From Flavisphingopyxis soli (GTDB taxonomy: Bacteria; Pseudomonadota; Alphaproteobacteria; Sphingomonadales; Sphingomonadaceae): a stretch of 64,000 nucleotides of DNA. A program made the translations under genes and the position numbers. This document shows, piece after piece, positions 10,066-19,882 of this stretch (the stretch's first letter is position 1; each line of letters starts with the position of its first letter). The notes beneath the pieces were generated by a model. It saw only the letters and a program-made list of their open reading frames with translations. It was not told where the DNA came from and searched no databases. The stretch is from positions 558,001 to 622,000 of the forward strand of contig NZ_VOPY01000002.1 of NCBI RefSeq assembly GCF_007995095.1. Reading direction: 5' to 3'.

Positions 10066-10563
10066 ATGCGCATGAAAACATTAGCCTTTGCCTTAGTGCT
10101 TCCGCTCGTCGCCACGCTCGCTGCGTGCGACTCATCCCCTTCAGCCAATCAGGCCGACACCGCGCCCGACGCCATGACGTCAAACGATACCGTACCAATG
10201 CCCGCCGAGCCTGCGACCAATGATCCGACTATCACACCGACTGCGACGAACGAGGCAGATTCGCCGGCGGCCAATGCGACGCACCGCTTTGCCAGTTGGG
10301 CGGGGAAATGGATCGGCGTCGAAGGCATGTACCTCGTCATCTCTCCGACCACCGCCGAACGCTACAGCCTCGAAATGCAGTACGACCTTGATCACAAGGT
10401 AACGGTCGAGGGCCACGATTCAGAGCATGGGATAAAATTCACCCGGGACGGCGAAACGCTGTCGCTGTACCGCGCGTCGGGCAACGACACCGGGCTCAAA
10501 TATCTCGCAGGAAAAACGCAGTGCCTCAAGGTCAAGAACGGCGAGGGTTACTGCCGCGATTGA
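10066..10563 (+). CDS. Predicted lipoprotein of unknown function
   Basis: 165-residue protein with the signal MRMKTLAFALVLPLV and lipobox LAAC. After the acylated cysteine comes a Ser/Thr/Ala/Pro-rich linker (to about residue 65) and then a compact domain of about 95 residues starting WAGKWIGVEG, with two cysteines near the end (TQCLKV, GYCRD). A second ATG at 10072 is equally possible. I do not recognise the family. It converges on hemA with a 9-base gap. Confidence 0.75.
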   Translation: MRMKTLAFALVLPLVATLAACDSSPSANQADTAPDAMTSNDTVPMPAEPATNDPTITPTATNEADSPAANATHRFASWAGKWIGVEGMYLVISPTTAERYSLEMQYDLDHKVTVEGHDSEHGIKFTRDGETLSLYRASGNDTGLKYLAGKTQCLKVKNGEGYCRD

Positions 10564-10572
10564 TCGAAGCGG

Positions 10573-11787
10573 TCAGGCAGCCAGTCGCAGCTCCTCGCGC
10601 GTCCAGATTTCGACCAGAGCGCCCACCAGTGCGCGGATCATCGCCTCGTCATGCGTCGGTCCGGGGGTGAAGCGCAGCCGCTCGGTCCCGCGCGGGACGG
10701 TCGGGAAATTGATCGGCTGAACGTACATGCCGTATTCGGCCAGCAGGATGTCGCTGATCTTCTTCGTCTTGACCGGATCGCCGACCATCAACGGGACGAT
10801 GTGCGTCGTCGATGGCATGACCGGCAGGCCCGCCTCGGCGAACAGCGCCTTGAGCATCGCGGCGTTGGCTTGTTGCGCATCGCGTTCGGCGCTCGATGCC
10901 TTGAGATGCCGGACCGAAGCGAGGACGCCCGCGACCAGCACCGGCGACAGGCTGGTGGTGAAAATGAAGCCCGGCGCATAGCTTCGGATGACGTCGATGA
11001 TCATCTTGTCGGTCGTGATATAGCCGCCCATCACACCGAACGCCTTGCCCAGCGTTCCCTCGATGATCGTCACCCGTTCGGCCAGGCCATCGCGTTCGGT
11101 GATGCCGCCGCCACGCGGACCGTACATGCCGACCGCATGAACTTCGTCGCAATAGGTCAGCGCGTTGTACTTGTCGGCAAGGTCGCAAATGTCCGCAATC
11201 GGGGCGATATCGCCATCCATCGAATAGACGCTCTCGAATGCGACCAGCTTGGGCGCTTCGGGGTCGTCGGCGGCGAGCAGCTCTTCGAGATGCGCCATGT
11301 CGTTGTGGCGATAGACGCGCTTTTCGCAGCCGGCATTGCGGATGCCCGCGATCATCGATGCGTGGTTGAGCTCGTCCGAATAGACGATGCAGCCGGGCAG
11401 GATCTTGGCCAGCGTCGACAGCGTCGCATCGTTCGATACATAGCCCGAGGTGAACAGCAGTGCGCCCTGCTTGCCATGGAGATCGGCAAGCTCGGCCTCG
11501 AGATCGACATGATAATGCGTGTTGCCGCCGATATTGCGCGTGCCGCCCGATCCCGCGCCGACGTCGTGCAGCGCCTCTTCCATCGCGGCGGTGACCTTGG
11601 GATGCTGACCCATCGAGAGATAGTCGTTCGAGCACCAGACGGTAATCGGCTTGGGCCCGTTATGCCCGCCGAAACAGCGTGCATTGGGATAGGCACCCTT
11701 GTTGCGCAGGATGTCGATAAAGACGCGATAGCGTCCTTCGGCATGGAGCCGGTCGATCGCCTTGGTGAAAACATCCGCGTAATTCAT
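10573..11787 (-). CDS. hemA: 5-aminolevulinate synthase
   Basis: Condenses glycine with succinyl-CoA to 5-aminolevulinate, the first haem step in alphaproteobacteria (C4 pathway). The 404-residue alpha-oxoamine synthase has the N-terminal motif [15 protein letters not shown], the glycine-rich [12 protein letters not shown]214 of YCDEVHAVG and the PLP lysine K248 in EGTLGKAFG. The end RFTPGPTHD also fits. Length matches Rhodobacter HemA. It demonstrates the alphaproteobacterial route and supplies haem for the cytochromes downstream in the window. Confidence 0.97.
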   Translation of the reverse strand: MNYADVFTKAIDRLHAEGRYRVFIDILRNKGAYPNARCFGGHNGPKPITVWCSNDYLSMGQHPKVTAAMEEALHDVGAGSGGTRNIGGNTHYHVDLEAELADLHGKQGALLFTSGYVSNDATLSTLAKILPGCIVYSDELNHASMIAGIRNAGCEKRVYRHNDMAHLEELLAADDPEAPKLVAFESVYSMDGDIAPIADICDLADKYNALTYCDEVHAVGMYGPRGGGITERDGLAERVTIIEGTLGKAFGVMGGYITTDKMIIDVIRSYAPGFIFTTSLSPVLVAGVLASVRHLKASSAERDAQQANAAMLKALFAEAGLPVMPSTTHIVPLMVGDPVKTKKISDILLAEYGMYVQPINFPTVPRGTERLRFTPGPTHDEAMIRALVGALVEIWTREELRLAA

Positions 11788-11890
11788 GGGTCCGCCTATG
11801 CGACTCTATGGTCCGGTGCTGGCTGCGCCATAAGGCGCAAGGGCGTCAATTTCCAGTGATAACGGTTCGCAACTGGCGCGGTGATCGCGG

Positions 11891-12703
11891 TCACAACAAT
11901 TGCGGGGCGCCCAGGCCGTAGGTTGCGAGCGCGGCACTATAGTGCCGCTGGGCATTGTCGAGCCGGGTGAACACCACGCGCCCTTCGCTGGCTGCGGCAG
12001 GCCAGACCTGGTCGCGCGTCAGATAGGCGACGCGCCGCGCGATTCCCTCGCCGCCGTCGATGAAGTGCATGTCGCGTCCAACCGCGGCGCGAAGTTCGTC
12101 GATTACGAGCGGGAAATGCGTGCACGACAGCACCACCACATCCATGACGTCACCGCCCGGTTGCTCGGTCAGTCCGGCCATGGCGTCGGCAAAGATTGCA
12201 GCGTCGGGGGTCTCGCCGCGCAATTTTGCCTCGGCGGCCAGGACAAGGTCAGCGCTGCCATGGCGCAGGATCGTCGCATCGGCGGCGAAATCGCGCGCCA
12301 GCCGCTCGACATAGGGCTGACGCACCGTCGCCTCGGTGCCGAGCACGCCGATGACGCGGCTTTGCGACAGCGCGGCGGCGGGCTTGATCGCGGGAACCGT
12401 GCCGACGACGGGAATATCGAGCGCAGCGCGGACATGGTCGAGCGCGATCGTCGAGGCGGTGTTGCACGCAATCACCGCAATTCGCGGACGGAAGCGCTCG
12501 ACCAGCCGCCCGAGCAGCGCCGGGACGCGTGCCGCGATCTCCGCTTCGCTCTTGGTGCCATAGGGCATCGCGGCATAATCGGCGGCATAGACGATCGGCG
12601 CGAGCGGCAGCAGGGCGCGGATCGGACCGAGCACCGACAGGCCGCCAATGCCCGAATCGAAAATCAGGATCGGCGCGTCTGGGGAGTGGATTGAAGCGGT
12701 CAT
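11891..12703 (-). CDS. murI: Glutamate racemase
   Basis: Makes D-glutamate for peptidoglycan, cofactor-independently. The 270-residue protein shows FDSGIGGLSV near the start, AADYAAMPYGTKSEAEI, and the two catalytic cysteines C80 (IACNTAST) and C194 (SCTHFP). Length fits MurI. The ATG at 12703 is consistent with homologues, with about ten extra N-terminal residues before ILIFDSG. 103 bases without obvious signals separate it from hemA. Confidence 0.95.
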   Translation of the reverse strand: MTASIHSPDAPILIFDSGIGGLSVLGPIRALLPLAPIVYAADYAAMPYGTKSEAEIAARVPALLGRLVERFRPRIAVIACNTASTIALDHVRAALDIPVVGTVPAIKPAAALSQSRVIGVLGTEATVRQPYVERLARDFAADATILRHGSADLVLAAEAKLRGETPDAAIFADAMAGLTEQPGGDVMDVVVLSCTHFPLVIDELRAAVGRDMHFIDGGEGIARRVAYLTRDQVWPAAASEGRVVFTRLDNAQRHYSAALATYGLGAPQLL

Positions 12704-12828
12704 GTCGCGAGCGTGGTAGCGGGACGAGGCGCTTGGTCAAAGCGCGATTTGCCGCAGCGCATTGAGCGGGTGTAGGAATACGGCTGGCGCAATGACCGGC
12801 AACGGGCGACTCGGGGAAACTACAAACG

Positions 12829-13446
12829 ATGGCGACGACCAACCTGCTCTGGGAAACCCCCGCGGCGATGTTGCTGATGGGCTATCTGCTCGGCTCGCTG
12901 CCCTTTGGCGTGATCCTCACGCGGCTGAGCGGCGCGGGCGACCTGCGCACGATCGGGTCGGGCAATATCGGCGCGACCAACGTGCTGCGCACCGGGCGCA
13001 AGGGCCTAGCCGCACTGACGTTGCTGTTCGACCTGCTCAAGGGCGCCGCGGCGGTATGGATCGCGCACGCGGTCTCGCCCAATGATGTGCTGCTGGCGGC
13101 AGTCGGGGCTTTTGTCGGGCATCTTTATCCGATCTGGCTGAGGTTTCGCGGTGGCAAGGGGGTCGCGACGCTGGCGGGCATCTGGCTGGCGCTCGCCTGG
13201 CCGGTCGGGCTCGTCTACGCCGTAACCTGGCTCGTCATTCTCGCGATCACGCGGCTTAGTTCGCTCGCCGGGATGCTCGCGGCGATTGCCGGGCCGTTTG
13301 CGGCGGTGATCGTTGATCGCTGGGAGCTCGTCCCGGTCGGCCTCGCCTTCGCGCTGATGGTGCTGTGGAAACACCGCAGCAACATCGGCCGCCTGCTGCG
13401 CGGTGAAGAGCCGAAGGTCGGCGGTAGCAGGGCCAGCGCCGCCTGA
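12829..13446 (+). CDS. plsY: Acyl-phosphate glycerol-3-phosphate acyltransferase
   Basis: Inner-membrane enzyme that starts phospholipid synthesis by moving an acyl group from acyl-phosphate to glycerol-3-phosphate. The 205 residues contain the PlsY motifs GSLPFGVI, GSGNIGATNVLRTG and the later RFRGGKGVAT, within about five hydrophobic segments. The stop overlaps the dprA start by one base (TGATG), so the two are translationally coupled. Confidence 0.95.
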   Translation: MATTNLLWETPAAMLLMGYLLGSLPFGVILTRLSGAGDLRTIGSGNIGATNVLRTGRKGLAALTLLFDLLKGAAAVWIAHAVSPNDVLLAAVGAFVGHLYPIWLRFRGGKGVATLAGIWLALAWPVGLVYAVTWLVILAITRLSSLAGMLAAIAGPFAAVIVDRWELVPVGLAFALMVLWKHRSNIGRLLRGEEPKVGGSRASAA

Positions 13447-14564
13447 TGGCCGACGGCGCGACCCGCAACGACGAAGCGGTCGATCGCCTCAGGCTCATCC
13501 GATCGGCCAATATCGGGCCGGTGACCTATCGCCAGCTGCTCGCGCGCTTCGGCAGCGCCCGCGCCGCGCTTGACGCACTGCCCGATCTGGCCGCTCGCGG
13601 CGGGGGCAGGGCGCCGCGGCTCGCGAGGCTAGCCGATATCGAGCGTGAAATGGCGCAGGTTCGCGCCGCTGGGGCACGCTACCTGTTCCTCGGCGAGCGC
13701 AATTATCCCGCCGCACTCGCGCAGATCGACAACGCCCCGCCGGCCTTGACGCTGCGCGGCGACACAGGCTTGCTGGCCCGTCCGATGATCGCGATGGTCG
13801 GCGCGCGCAATGCATCGGCGGCGGCGTGTCGCTTCGCGCGCGAGCTTGCCGGAGCGCTCGCCGCAACTGGCACGGTCGTCGTCAGCGGGCTGGCGCGCGG
13901 GATCGACACCGCCGCGCATGTCGGGGCGATCGGCGGCAGCGACGGGACGGGCGGCACGATCGGGGTCATCGCGAGCGGTATCGATATCGCCTATCCGCCC
14001 GACAACGCCGACCTGCAGGAACGTATCGCCAACGAACAGCTGTTGCTCGCCGAACAGCCACCACGCACCGAGCCGCTCGCGCGCCACTTCCCGTTTCGCA
14101 ACCGGATCATTGCCGGCCTCGCCGCGGGCACCGTCGTCATCGAGGCGGCGCCGCGTTCGGGATCGCTGATCACCGCGCGGCTGGCGGGCGAATTCGGCCG
14201 CGAGGTGATGGCGGTACCCGGATCGCCGCTCGATCCGCGCGCGCAGGGGTGCAACGCGCTGATCCGCGACGGTGCAACGCTGGTCCAGTCGGCCGATGAC
14301 GTCATGGAGAGTATCGGCCCGATCGACCCGCGCGCCGCCCGCTCGCCGAGCGACGCCTATGGCGAGGAGCCCGTGTCGCCCGATGCGTCCGATGCCGACC
14401 GCGGCGCGATCACCGGCTTGCTCAGTCCCACCCCCGTCGCAGTCGACGAACTGATCCGCCAGTCGGGCCGCGCGCCTGCCACTGTCCAGACCGTCCTGCT
14501 CGAACTCGAACTCGCCGGGCGGCTCGAACGCCATGCCGGCGGACGGGTCAGCCTGTCGGCCTAG
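13446..14564 (+). CDS. dprA: DNA-processing protein DprA
   Basis: Loads RecA on incoming single-stranded DNA during transformation. The 372-residue protein has an N-terminal helical segment (LIRSANIGPVTYRQLL) and the Rossmann-like core with MVGARNAS, VSGLARGID and PFRNRIIAGLA. Further on are VIEAAPRSGSLITARLA and PGSPLDPRAQGCN, and a C-terminal winged-helix domain after DRGAITGLL. All family segments are intact. No other competence gene is in the window. Confidence 0.95.
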   Translation: MADGATRNDEAVDRLRLIRSANIGPVTYRQLLARFGSARAALDALPDLAARGGGRAPRLARLADIEREMAQVRAAGARYLFLGERNYPAALAQIDNAPPALTLRGDTGLLARPMIAMVGARNASAAACRFARELAGALAATGTVVVSGLARGIDTAAHVGAIGGSDGTGGTIGVIASGIDIAYPPDNADLQERIANEQLLLAEQPPRTEPLARHFPFRNRIIAGLAAGTVVIEAAPRSGSLITARLAGEFGREVMAVPGSPLDPRAQGCNALIRDGATLVQSADDVMESIGPIDPRAARSPSDAYGEEPVSPDASDADRGAITGLLSPTPVAVDELIRQSGRAPATVQTVLLELELAGRLERHAGGRVSLSA

Positions 14565-14664
14565 GCGTGCATTGCGCCTATTGACGCGCGCCCATTTGCG
14601 ACACCATCCTCGCGCGTATACGTGAGGCCGCAGTCTGCGGAGCCTGGAAAGTACAGAAAACCCT

Positions 14665-17250
14665 ATGAAACTTGTCGTCGTCGAATCGCCTGCCAAGGCG
14701 AAGACCATCGAGAAATATCTCGGCCCCGGCTACACCGTCCTCGCCAGCTACGGCCATGTCCGCGACCTGCCGCGCAAGGACGGTTCGGTTCGCCCCGATG
14801 AGAATTTCGAGATGGACTGGGAGGTCTATGCCGACAAGTCGCGGCAATTGAAGGCAATCACCGACGCCGCCAAGGGCGCCGAGGCCCTGATCCTCGCGAC
14901 CGATCCCGATCGCGAGGGAGAGGCGATCAGCTGGCACGTGCTCGAACTGCTCAAGAAGAAGAAGGTGCTCCCCGCGAGCGTCGGGCGTTCGACCTTCAAC
15001 GCGATCACCAAGGCGGCAGTGACCGAGGCTATCGCGCATCCGCGCGAGCTCGATCACGACCTGATCGACGCCTATCGCGCGCGCCGTGCGCTCGATTATC
15101 TCGTCGGCTTCACGCTTTCGCCGGTGCTGTGGCGCAAGCTGCCCGGCGCCAAGTCGGCGGGTCGCGTCCAATCGGTCGCTTTGCGCCTCGTGGTCGAGCG
15201 CGAACGCGAGATCGAAGCGTTCAAACCGCAGGAATACTGGTCGATCTCGGCGGAGATGGAGCAGAGCGGGCAGGGCTTCGTCGCTCGGTTGACGCGCTGG
15301 CGCGGCGACAAGATCGACCGGCTGACGGTAGGCGCCGAAGGCGATGCGATGGCCGCCAAGGCCGATATCGAGAGCGGCCACTTCACCGTCGAAAGCGTCG
15401 ACGTCAAGCCGCAACGGCGCAACCCGCCGCCACCTTTCACGACCTCGACGCTACAACAGGAAGCCGCGCGCAAGCTTGGTTTCTCGGCCAGCCATACGAT
15501 GCGCGTCGCGCAGGGCCTCTACGAGGACGGTGCGATCACCTATATGCGGACCGACGGCGTCCAGATGGACGGCAGCGCGATCTCTGCGGCGCGCAAGGCG
15601 ATCGCCGAGCGCTATGACGGCGGCTACGTTCCCGATAAACCCCGCATCTACAAGACCAAAGCGAAGAATGCGCAGGAAGCGCATGAAGCAATCCGTCCGA
15701 CCGATTTTTCGAAGGACCGTGCAGGATCGGGCGACCATGGTCGGCTTTACGACCTCATCTTCAAGCGCGCGATGGCGAGCCAGATGGAGTCTGCTGCGCT
15801 TGAGCGTACCGCGGTCGAACTCGTCGACGGCACCGGCCAGCACGCGCTGCGTGCGACCGGCCAGGTCGTCAAGTTCCCCGGCTTCCTCGCGCTCTACACC
15901 GAGGGCCGTGATGACAAGGACGACAGCGACGACGATTCGCTGCTCCCCGCGATGAAGGTCGGCGATGCGCCGGCGAAAAAGTCGGTCGATGCGGTGCAGA
16001 GCTTCACCCAGCCCCCGCCGCGCTATTCCGAAGCGAGTCTCGTCAAGCGGCTCGAGGAGCTCGGCATCGGCCGTCCCTCGACCTATGCCTCGACGCTTCA
16101 GGTCCTCAAGGACCGCGAATACGTTAAAATCGAGAAAAACCGTTTTTTTGCAGAGGAAAGCGGGCGACTCGTCACAGGATTCCTCGAACGGTTCTTCGAA
16201 CGCTATGTCGCCTATGACTTCACCGCCGGGCTCGAAGACCAGCTCGACGAGATCAGCGGCGGCCGCGCCGACTGGCAGGCGGTGCTGCGCGATTTCTGGA
16301 AGGATTTCAAACCCAAGACCGAAGAGGTCATGGAACGCAAACCGTCCGAGGTGACCGCCGAGCTCGACGTCTTTCTGTCGTCGTACCTGTTCCCGCCGCG
16401 CGATGACGGCACCGACCCGCGTACCTGTCCCGCCTGCGCCGACGGACGGCTCGCGCTGCGCGGTGGCCGGTTCGGCGCATTCGTCGCGTGTTCGAACTAT
16501 CCCGAGTGCAAATACACCCGCCGCTTTGCGCAACCCGACGGTGAGGGCAACGGCGCCGACACCGGCCCCGAGGAACTCGGCAACGATCCCGCCAGCGGCC
16601 TCGCCGTCACCAAGAAGGTCGGACGCTTCGGCCCGTATCTCGAAATGGGCGAGGGCGACGAAAAGAAGCGGGCTTCGATCCCGCGCGACCTGCCTGGCGG
16701 CGAACTGACGCTCGAAAGTGCGCTCAAGCTGCTGTCGCTCCCGCGCGAAGTCGGCATCCATCCCGAGTCAGGCAAGGAAATCAAGGCAGGAATAGGACGT
16801 TACGGTCCGTTCCTGCTGCATGATGGGAAATACACCAAGCTGTCGACGACCGAGGAAGTGTTCGACATCGGGATGAACGCCGCTGTCGTGAAGATTGCGG
16901 AAGCCCCCGTCGGGCGCGGACGCACCGCGCGCGAACCGTTGAAGGTGCTCGGCGCGCATCCCCGCACGGAAGCCGAGATCAAGCTGATGGAAGGCCGCTA
17001 CGGCGCCTATGTCACCGATGGCACGACCAATGCCACGCTGCCCAAGTCGATCGACAAGGACGTGCTGACGCTCGAAGAAGCGGCGCAGCTGATCGACGAA
17101 CGCGCGGCCAAGGGCCCGGCGAAGAAAAAGCGCAAGACGCCTGCCAAGAAGAAGGCTCCGGCGAAAAAGAAGCCCGCGGCGAAGAAACCTGCCGCGAAGA
17201 AGCCGGCGGCCAAGAAGGCACCCGCAACGAAAGCTCCCAAGGCAGAATAG
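14665..17250 (+). CDS. topA: DNA topoisomerase I
   Basis: Type IA topoisomerase that relaxes negative supercoils. The 861-residue protein has the Toprim motifs VVESPAKAKTIEKYL (E7) and ATDPDREGEA (D80, D82), the catalytic tyrosine Y293 in ITYMRTDG and one zinc-ribbon block (CPAC through CSNYPEC, about residue 590). Extra C-terminal modules follow. The last 50 residues are almost only Lys, Ala and Pro in AKKPA-type repeats. This basic tail is common in alphaproteobacterial TopA and gives an internally repetitive stretch of DNA (about 17110-17245). The 100 bases upstream hold no gene. Confidence 0.97.
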   Translation: MKLVVVESPAKAKTIEKYLGPGYTVLASYGHVRDLPRKDGSVRPDENFEMDWEVYADKSRQLKAITDAAKGAEALILATDPDREGEAISWHVLELLKKKKVLPASVGRSTFNAITKAAVTEAIAHPRELDHDLIDAYRARRALDYLVGFTLSPVLWRKLPGAKSAGRVQSVALRLVVEREREIEAFKPQEYWSISAEMEQSGQGFVARLTRWRGDKIDRLTVGAEGDAMAAKADIESGHFTVESVDVKPQRRNPPPPFTTSTLQQEAARKLGFSASHTMRVAQGLYEDGAITYMRTDGVQMDGSAISAARKAIAERYDGGYVPDKPRIYKTKAKNAQEAHEAIRPTDFSKDRAGSGDHGRLYDLIFKRAMASQMESAALERTAVELVDGTGQHALRATGQVVKFPGFLALYTEGRDDKDDSDDDSLLPAMKVGDAPAKKSVDAVQSFTQPPPRYSEASLVKRLEELGIGRPSTYASTLQVLKDREYVKIEKNRFFAEESGRLVTGFLERFFERYVAYDFTAGLEDQLDEISGGRADWQAVLRDFWKDFKPKTEEVMERKPSEVTAELDVFLSSYLFPPRDDGTDPRTCPACADGRLALRGGRFGAFVACSNYPECKYTRRFAQPDGEGNGADTGPEELGNDPASGLAVTKKVGRFGPYLEMGEGDEKKRASIPRDLPGGELTLESALKLLSLPREVGIHPESGKEIKAGIGRYGPFLLHDGKYTKLSTTEEVFDIGMNAAVVKIAEAPVGRGRTAREPLKVLGAHPRTEAEIKLMEGRYGAYVTDGTTNATLPKSIDKDVLTLEEAAQLIDERAAKGPAKKKRKTPAKKKAPAKKKPAAKKPAAKKPAAKKAPATKAPKAE

Positions 17251-17257
17251 GACGGGG

Positions 17258-17284
17258 CCCTCTCCCTTCAGAAGAGGGGGAGGG
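17258..17284. terminator. Stem-loop between convergent topA and era
   Basis: CCCTCTCCCTT (17258-17268) pairs with GAGGGGGAGGG (17274-17284) around a five-base loop, an 11-bp stem with two G-T pairs. It lies in the 42-base gap between the two stop codons. There is no T run, so it is at best a weak bidirectional terminator or an RNA-end stabiliser. Confidence 0.4.
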
Positions 17285-17292
17285 AGCCGCGA

Positions 17293-18186
17293 TCACTCGA
17301 CCCAGTCGAGGCCCATTTCGCGATAGGCATCACGGCTGTCGTCCCAGTTTTCCTGGACCTTGACGTGGAGGTAGAGGTGGACGGGGACGCCCCAGATCCG
17401 CGTCAGTTCCTCGCGCGCGGCGGCCCCGATCACCTTGATCCGGCTGCCGCCCTTGCCGAGGACGATGGCGCGCTGCGTCGGGCGCGCAACGAGGATCTGC
17501 TGGTGGATTTCGACCGACCCGTCGGGCCGCTCGGCATAGGTTTCGGTCCGTACCATGCTGGCATAGGGCAATTCGGCGTGGAGCTGGAGATAGAGTTGCT
17601 CGCGCGTGATCTCGGTCGCGGTCAGCCGTTCGCTGGCATCGGACACCTGGTCGGCGGGGAAATGCCACGGTCCTTCGGGCATCTGGCCGGCAAGATAGGT
17701 CTTGAGCTCGGCCACGCCGTCGCCCGTCGTCGCGCTGATGAAGAACGTCTCGTCAAACGTGGCACCCTGGTTGATCCGTGCAGCGGTATCGAGCAGCGCG
17801 TCCTTGCGCGTGACATCGACCTTGTTGAGGACGAGGATCTTGCGCTCGGGCCGGTCGACGATGCCGTTGAGGATACGCTCGGTGCGCCGGCCGATGCCTT
17901 TTTCGGCATCGATGACGAGCGCGAGCAGGTCGGCGTCCTGCGCGCCGCCCCATGCCGCCTGGACCATCGCGCGGTCGAGCCGGCGTTCGGGCGCGAAAAT
18001 ACCTGGCGTGTCGACCAGCATGATCTGCGTCTCGCCCTCCATCGCAATGCCGAGCAGGCGCGTGCGCGTCGTCTGCGCCTTGGGACTGACGATCGCGATC
18101 TTCTGCCCGACCAGCGCGTTGACGAGCGTGGATTTGCCCGCATTCGGCGCACCGAGAATGGCGACGAGCCCACAATGTGACGTCAT
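17293..18186 (-). CDS. era: GTPase Era
   Basis: Ribosome-assembly GTPase that binds 16S rRNA. The 297 residues include the P loop GAPNAGKST (12-20), the effector region SPKAQTTRTR, DTPG, NKVD and SATTG. A C-terminal KH domain has the GKGGSRIK loop. The ATG at 18186 overlaps the rnc stop by 4 bases, giving the operon lepB-rnc-era on the minus strand. Confidence 0.97.
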   Translation of the reverse strand: MTSHCGLVAILGAPNAGKSTLVNALVGQKIAIVSPKAQTTRTRLLGIAMEGETQIMLVDTPGIFAPERRLDRAMVQAAWGGAQDADLLALVIDAEKGIGRRTERILNGIVDRPERKILVLNKVDVTRKDALLDTAARINQGATFDETFFISATTGDGVAELKTYLAGQMPEGPWHFPADQVSDASERLTATEITREQLYLQLHAELPYASMVRTETYAERPDGSVEIHQQILVARPTQRAIVLGKGGSRIKVIGAAAREELTRIWGVPVHLYLHVKVQENWDDSRDAYREMGLDWVE

Positions 18187-18866
18187 GACATCGCCTCCGG
18201 ATCTATCTGGGTAAGCAGCGCGTGCGCCGCGGCCTTTTCGGCCTCTTGCTTCGAAGCGCCGTCACCGCTCGCCTTGGCGAGATTGGGGACCGACACTTCG
18301 ACGGTGAAATGTGGCGCATGCGCCGGGCCGCCGCGTTCGGTCACGCGGTATTCGGGCGGCTTGCGGTTGTTCGCCGCGGCCCATTCCTGCAGCGCCGACT
18401 TGGGATGACGCGGGGCGCGATGCTGCGCGGTGATGCGCTCTCCCCACAGGCGCGCGATCAGCTCCTGCGCTGCATCGAGACCGCGATCGATATAGACCGC
18501 ACCGATCAGCGATTCGACGACGTCGCCGAGAATATTGACGCTCTCGCGGCCGCCGTCGTCATTGGCCTGCTTGCCGAGGATGACGAGCGAGCCGAGATCG
18601 TTTTCGCGCGCAATATCGGCGCAAATCTCGCCCGAGACGAGGACGTTGAGCCGCGGTGACAGCATGCCCTCGGGCTCTTCGGGAAAGCGCTGGTAAAGCA
18701 TGTCGGCGATGCACAGGCCGAGGACCCGGTCGCCGAGAAATTCGAGCCGCTGATAATCGCGCCCGCTGCCCGAACCGTGCGTCAGCGCTTCGACATAAAG
18801 CGCCGCGTCATGCGTGGTGATGCCAAGGCGCGATGCGAGCGCGGTGAGGCGGTCCTGCTGGGTCAA
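18183..18866 (-). CDS. rnc: Ribonuclease III
   Basis: Double-strand-specific endoribonuclease for rRNA processing and RNA decay. The signature YQRLEFLGDRVLGL is followed by the second acidic cluster GDVVESLIGAVYID. A C-terminal double-stranded RNA-binding domain ends with GASKQEAEKAAAHALL. A TTG start at 18866 overlaps the lepB stop (TTGA) and gives 227 residues, the normal length. The open frame to 18926 lies inside lepB and would add an unusual extension. Confidence 0.93.
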   Translation of the reverse strand: MTQQDRLTALASRLGITTHDAALYVEALTHGSGSGRDYQRLEFLGDRVLGLCIADMLYQRFPEEPEGMLSPRLNVLVSGEICADIARENDLGSLVILGKQANDDGGRESVNILGDVVESLIGAVYIDRGLDAAQELIARLWGERITAQHRAPRHPKSALQEWAAANNRKPPEYRVTERGGPAHAPHFTVEVSVPNLAKASGDGASKQEAEKAAAHALLTQIDPEAMS

Positions 18867-19747
18867 AACCCTTTCCCGATCCTGGCCCAGCGCGCGGCCG
18901 AGACCCAGCTCAGCGGATTGTACCACTGCGCCGCACCGTTGGTCGAAAACACCGTGAACATCGCCTTGCCGACGAGATTCTCGACCGGCACGAAGCCGAT
19001 GCCGCGGCCGCGCACTGCGGGGAAACGGCTGTCAGCACTGCGATCGCGGTTGTCGCCCATCAGGAACAGGTGCCCCTTTGGGACGACATAGACCTGCGTC
19101 GTGTCGGGAAACGAAGGCCCGCCATCGTAGACGTCGAGCGTGTCGTAGCTATGCCCGTTGGGCAGCGTTTCACGATAGCGCGGATAGCGACAGACATCGC
19201 GCCCGCCCGAGACCTCCTGATAGATCGGCAAAAAGCACGGCAGCGTCCCGTCACGCTGGGCGGCGGCGCGCATATTGTCGGTCACCGGGATGATCGCATC
19301 GGCAACGCGAACGCGCTCGATCGGCTTGCCGTTGAGCGAAACCGCTCCGTTGGTCACCTGGATCCTGTCGCCAGGCAGGCCGATGACGCGCTTGATATAG
19401 TCCTCTTCCTGCGTCGGCGGCGCCTTGAAGACGGCGACGTCGCCGCGGTCGGGCAGGCTGGAAAAGATGCGCCTGGGGATCAGCGGTACACCGAACGGCA
19501 GCGAATAGCGGCTGTAGCCATAGGCCATCTTGTTGACGACCAGATAGTCGCCGATCAGCAGCCGCGGCTGCATCGATTCCGACGGGATGCTGAACGGCGA
19601 AAAGAGAAACGATCTCACGATCAGCACGAACAGCGCTAATTTGACGAGGAACTTGAGGAAATCGGTCTGCTCTTGCCTGGCCGAAAGCGCTGGTTTTGCG
19701 CCGTTTACCGGTGCCGTCGCAGGGCTGGTCGCGTTACGTGTGGTCAT
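18863..19747 (-). CDS. lepB: Signal peptidase I
   Basis: Inner-membrane protease that removes Sec and Tat signal peptides. The 294-residue protein has one hydrophobic anchor (residues about 33-50), the catalytic serine S58 in PSESMQPRL and the lysine region DYIKRVIGLPGDRI. The late motif MGDNRDRSADSR is also present. It is the first gene of the lepB-rnc-era operon, a common proteobacterial order. Confidence 0.96.
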   Translation of the reverse strand: MTTRNATSPATAPVNGAKPALSARQEQTDFLKFLVKLALFVLIVRSFLFSPFSIPSESMQPRLLIGDYLVVNKMAYGYSRYSLPFGVPLIPRRIFSSLPDRGDVAVFKAPPTQEEDYIKRVIGLPGDRIQVTNGAVSLNGKPIERVRVADAIIPVTDNMRAAAQRDGTLPCFLPIYQEVSGGRDVCRYPRYRETLPNGHSYDTLDVYDGGPSFPDTTQVYVVPKGHLFLMGDNRDRSADSRFPAVRGRGIGFVPVENLVGKAMFTVFSTNGAAQWYNPLSWVSAARWARIGKGF

Positions 19748-19882
19748 GGCTAGCGCATTGCAGGTGAGGGCAAGCCTGCGTCAAGCGCCTTTGTTGGCGC
19801 GATCGTCCCGCAGTGGAGAATGGCTGGCGAAGCGCCGGTCGGGAGGCTAAACCCCGCGGTTCAAATCGCACCCGGAGGAAAA

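Noticed and set aside
17110-17245. Short tandem repeats at the end of topA
   Set aside because: They only reflect Lys/Ala/Pro codons of the basic tail; not a mobile or regulatory repeat.
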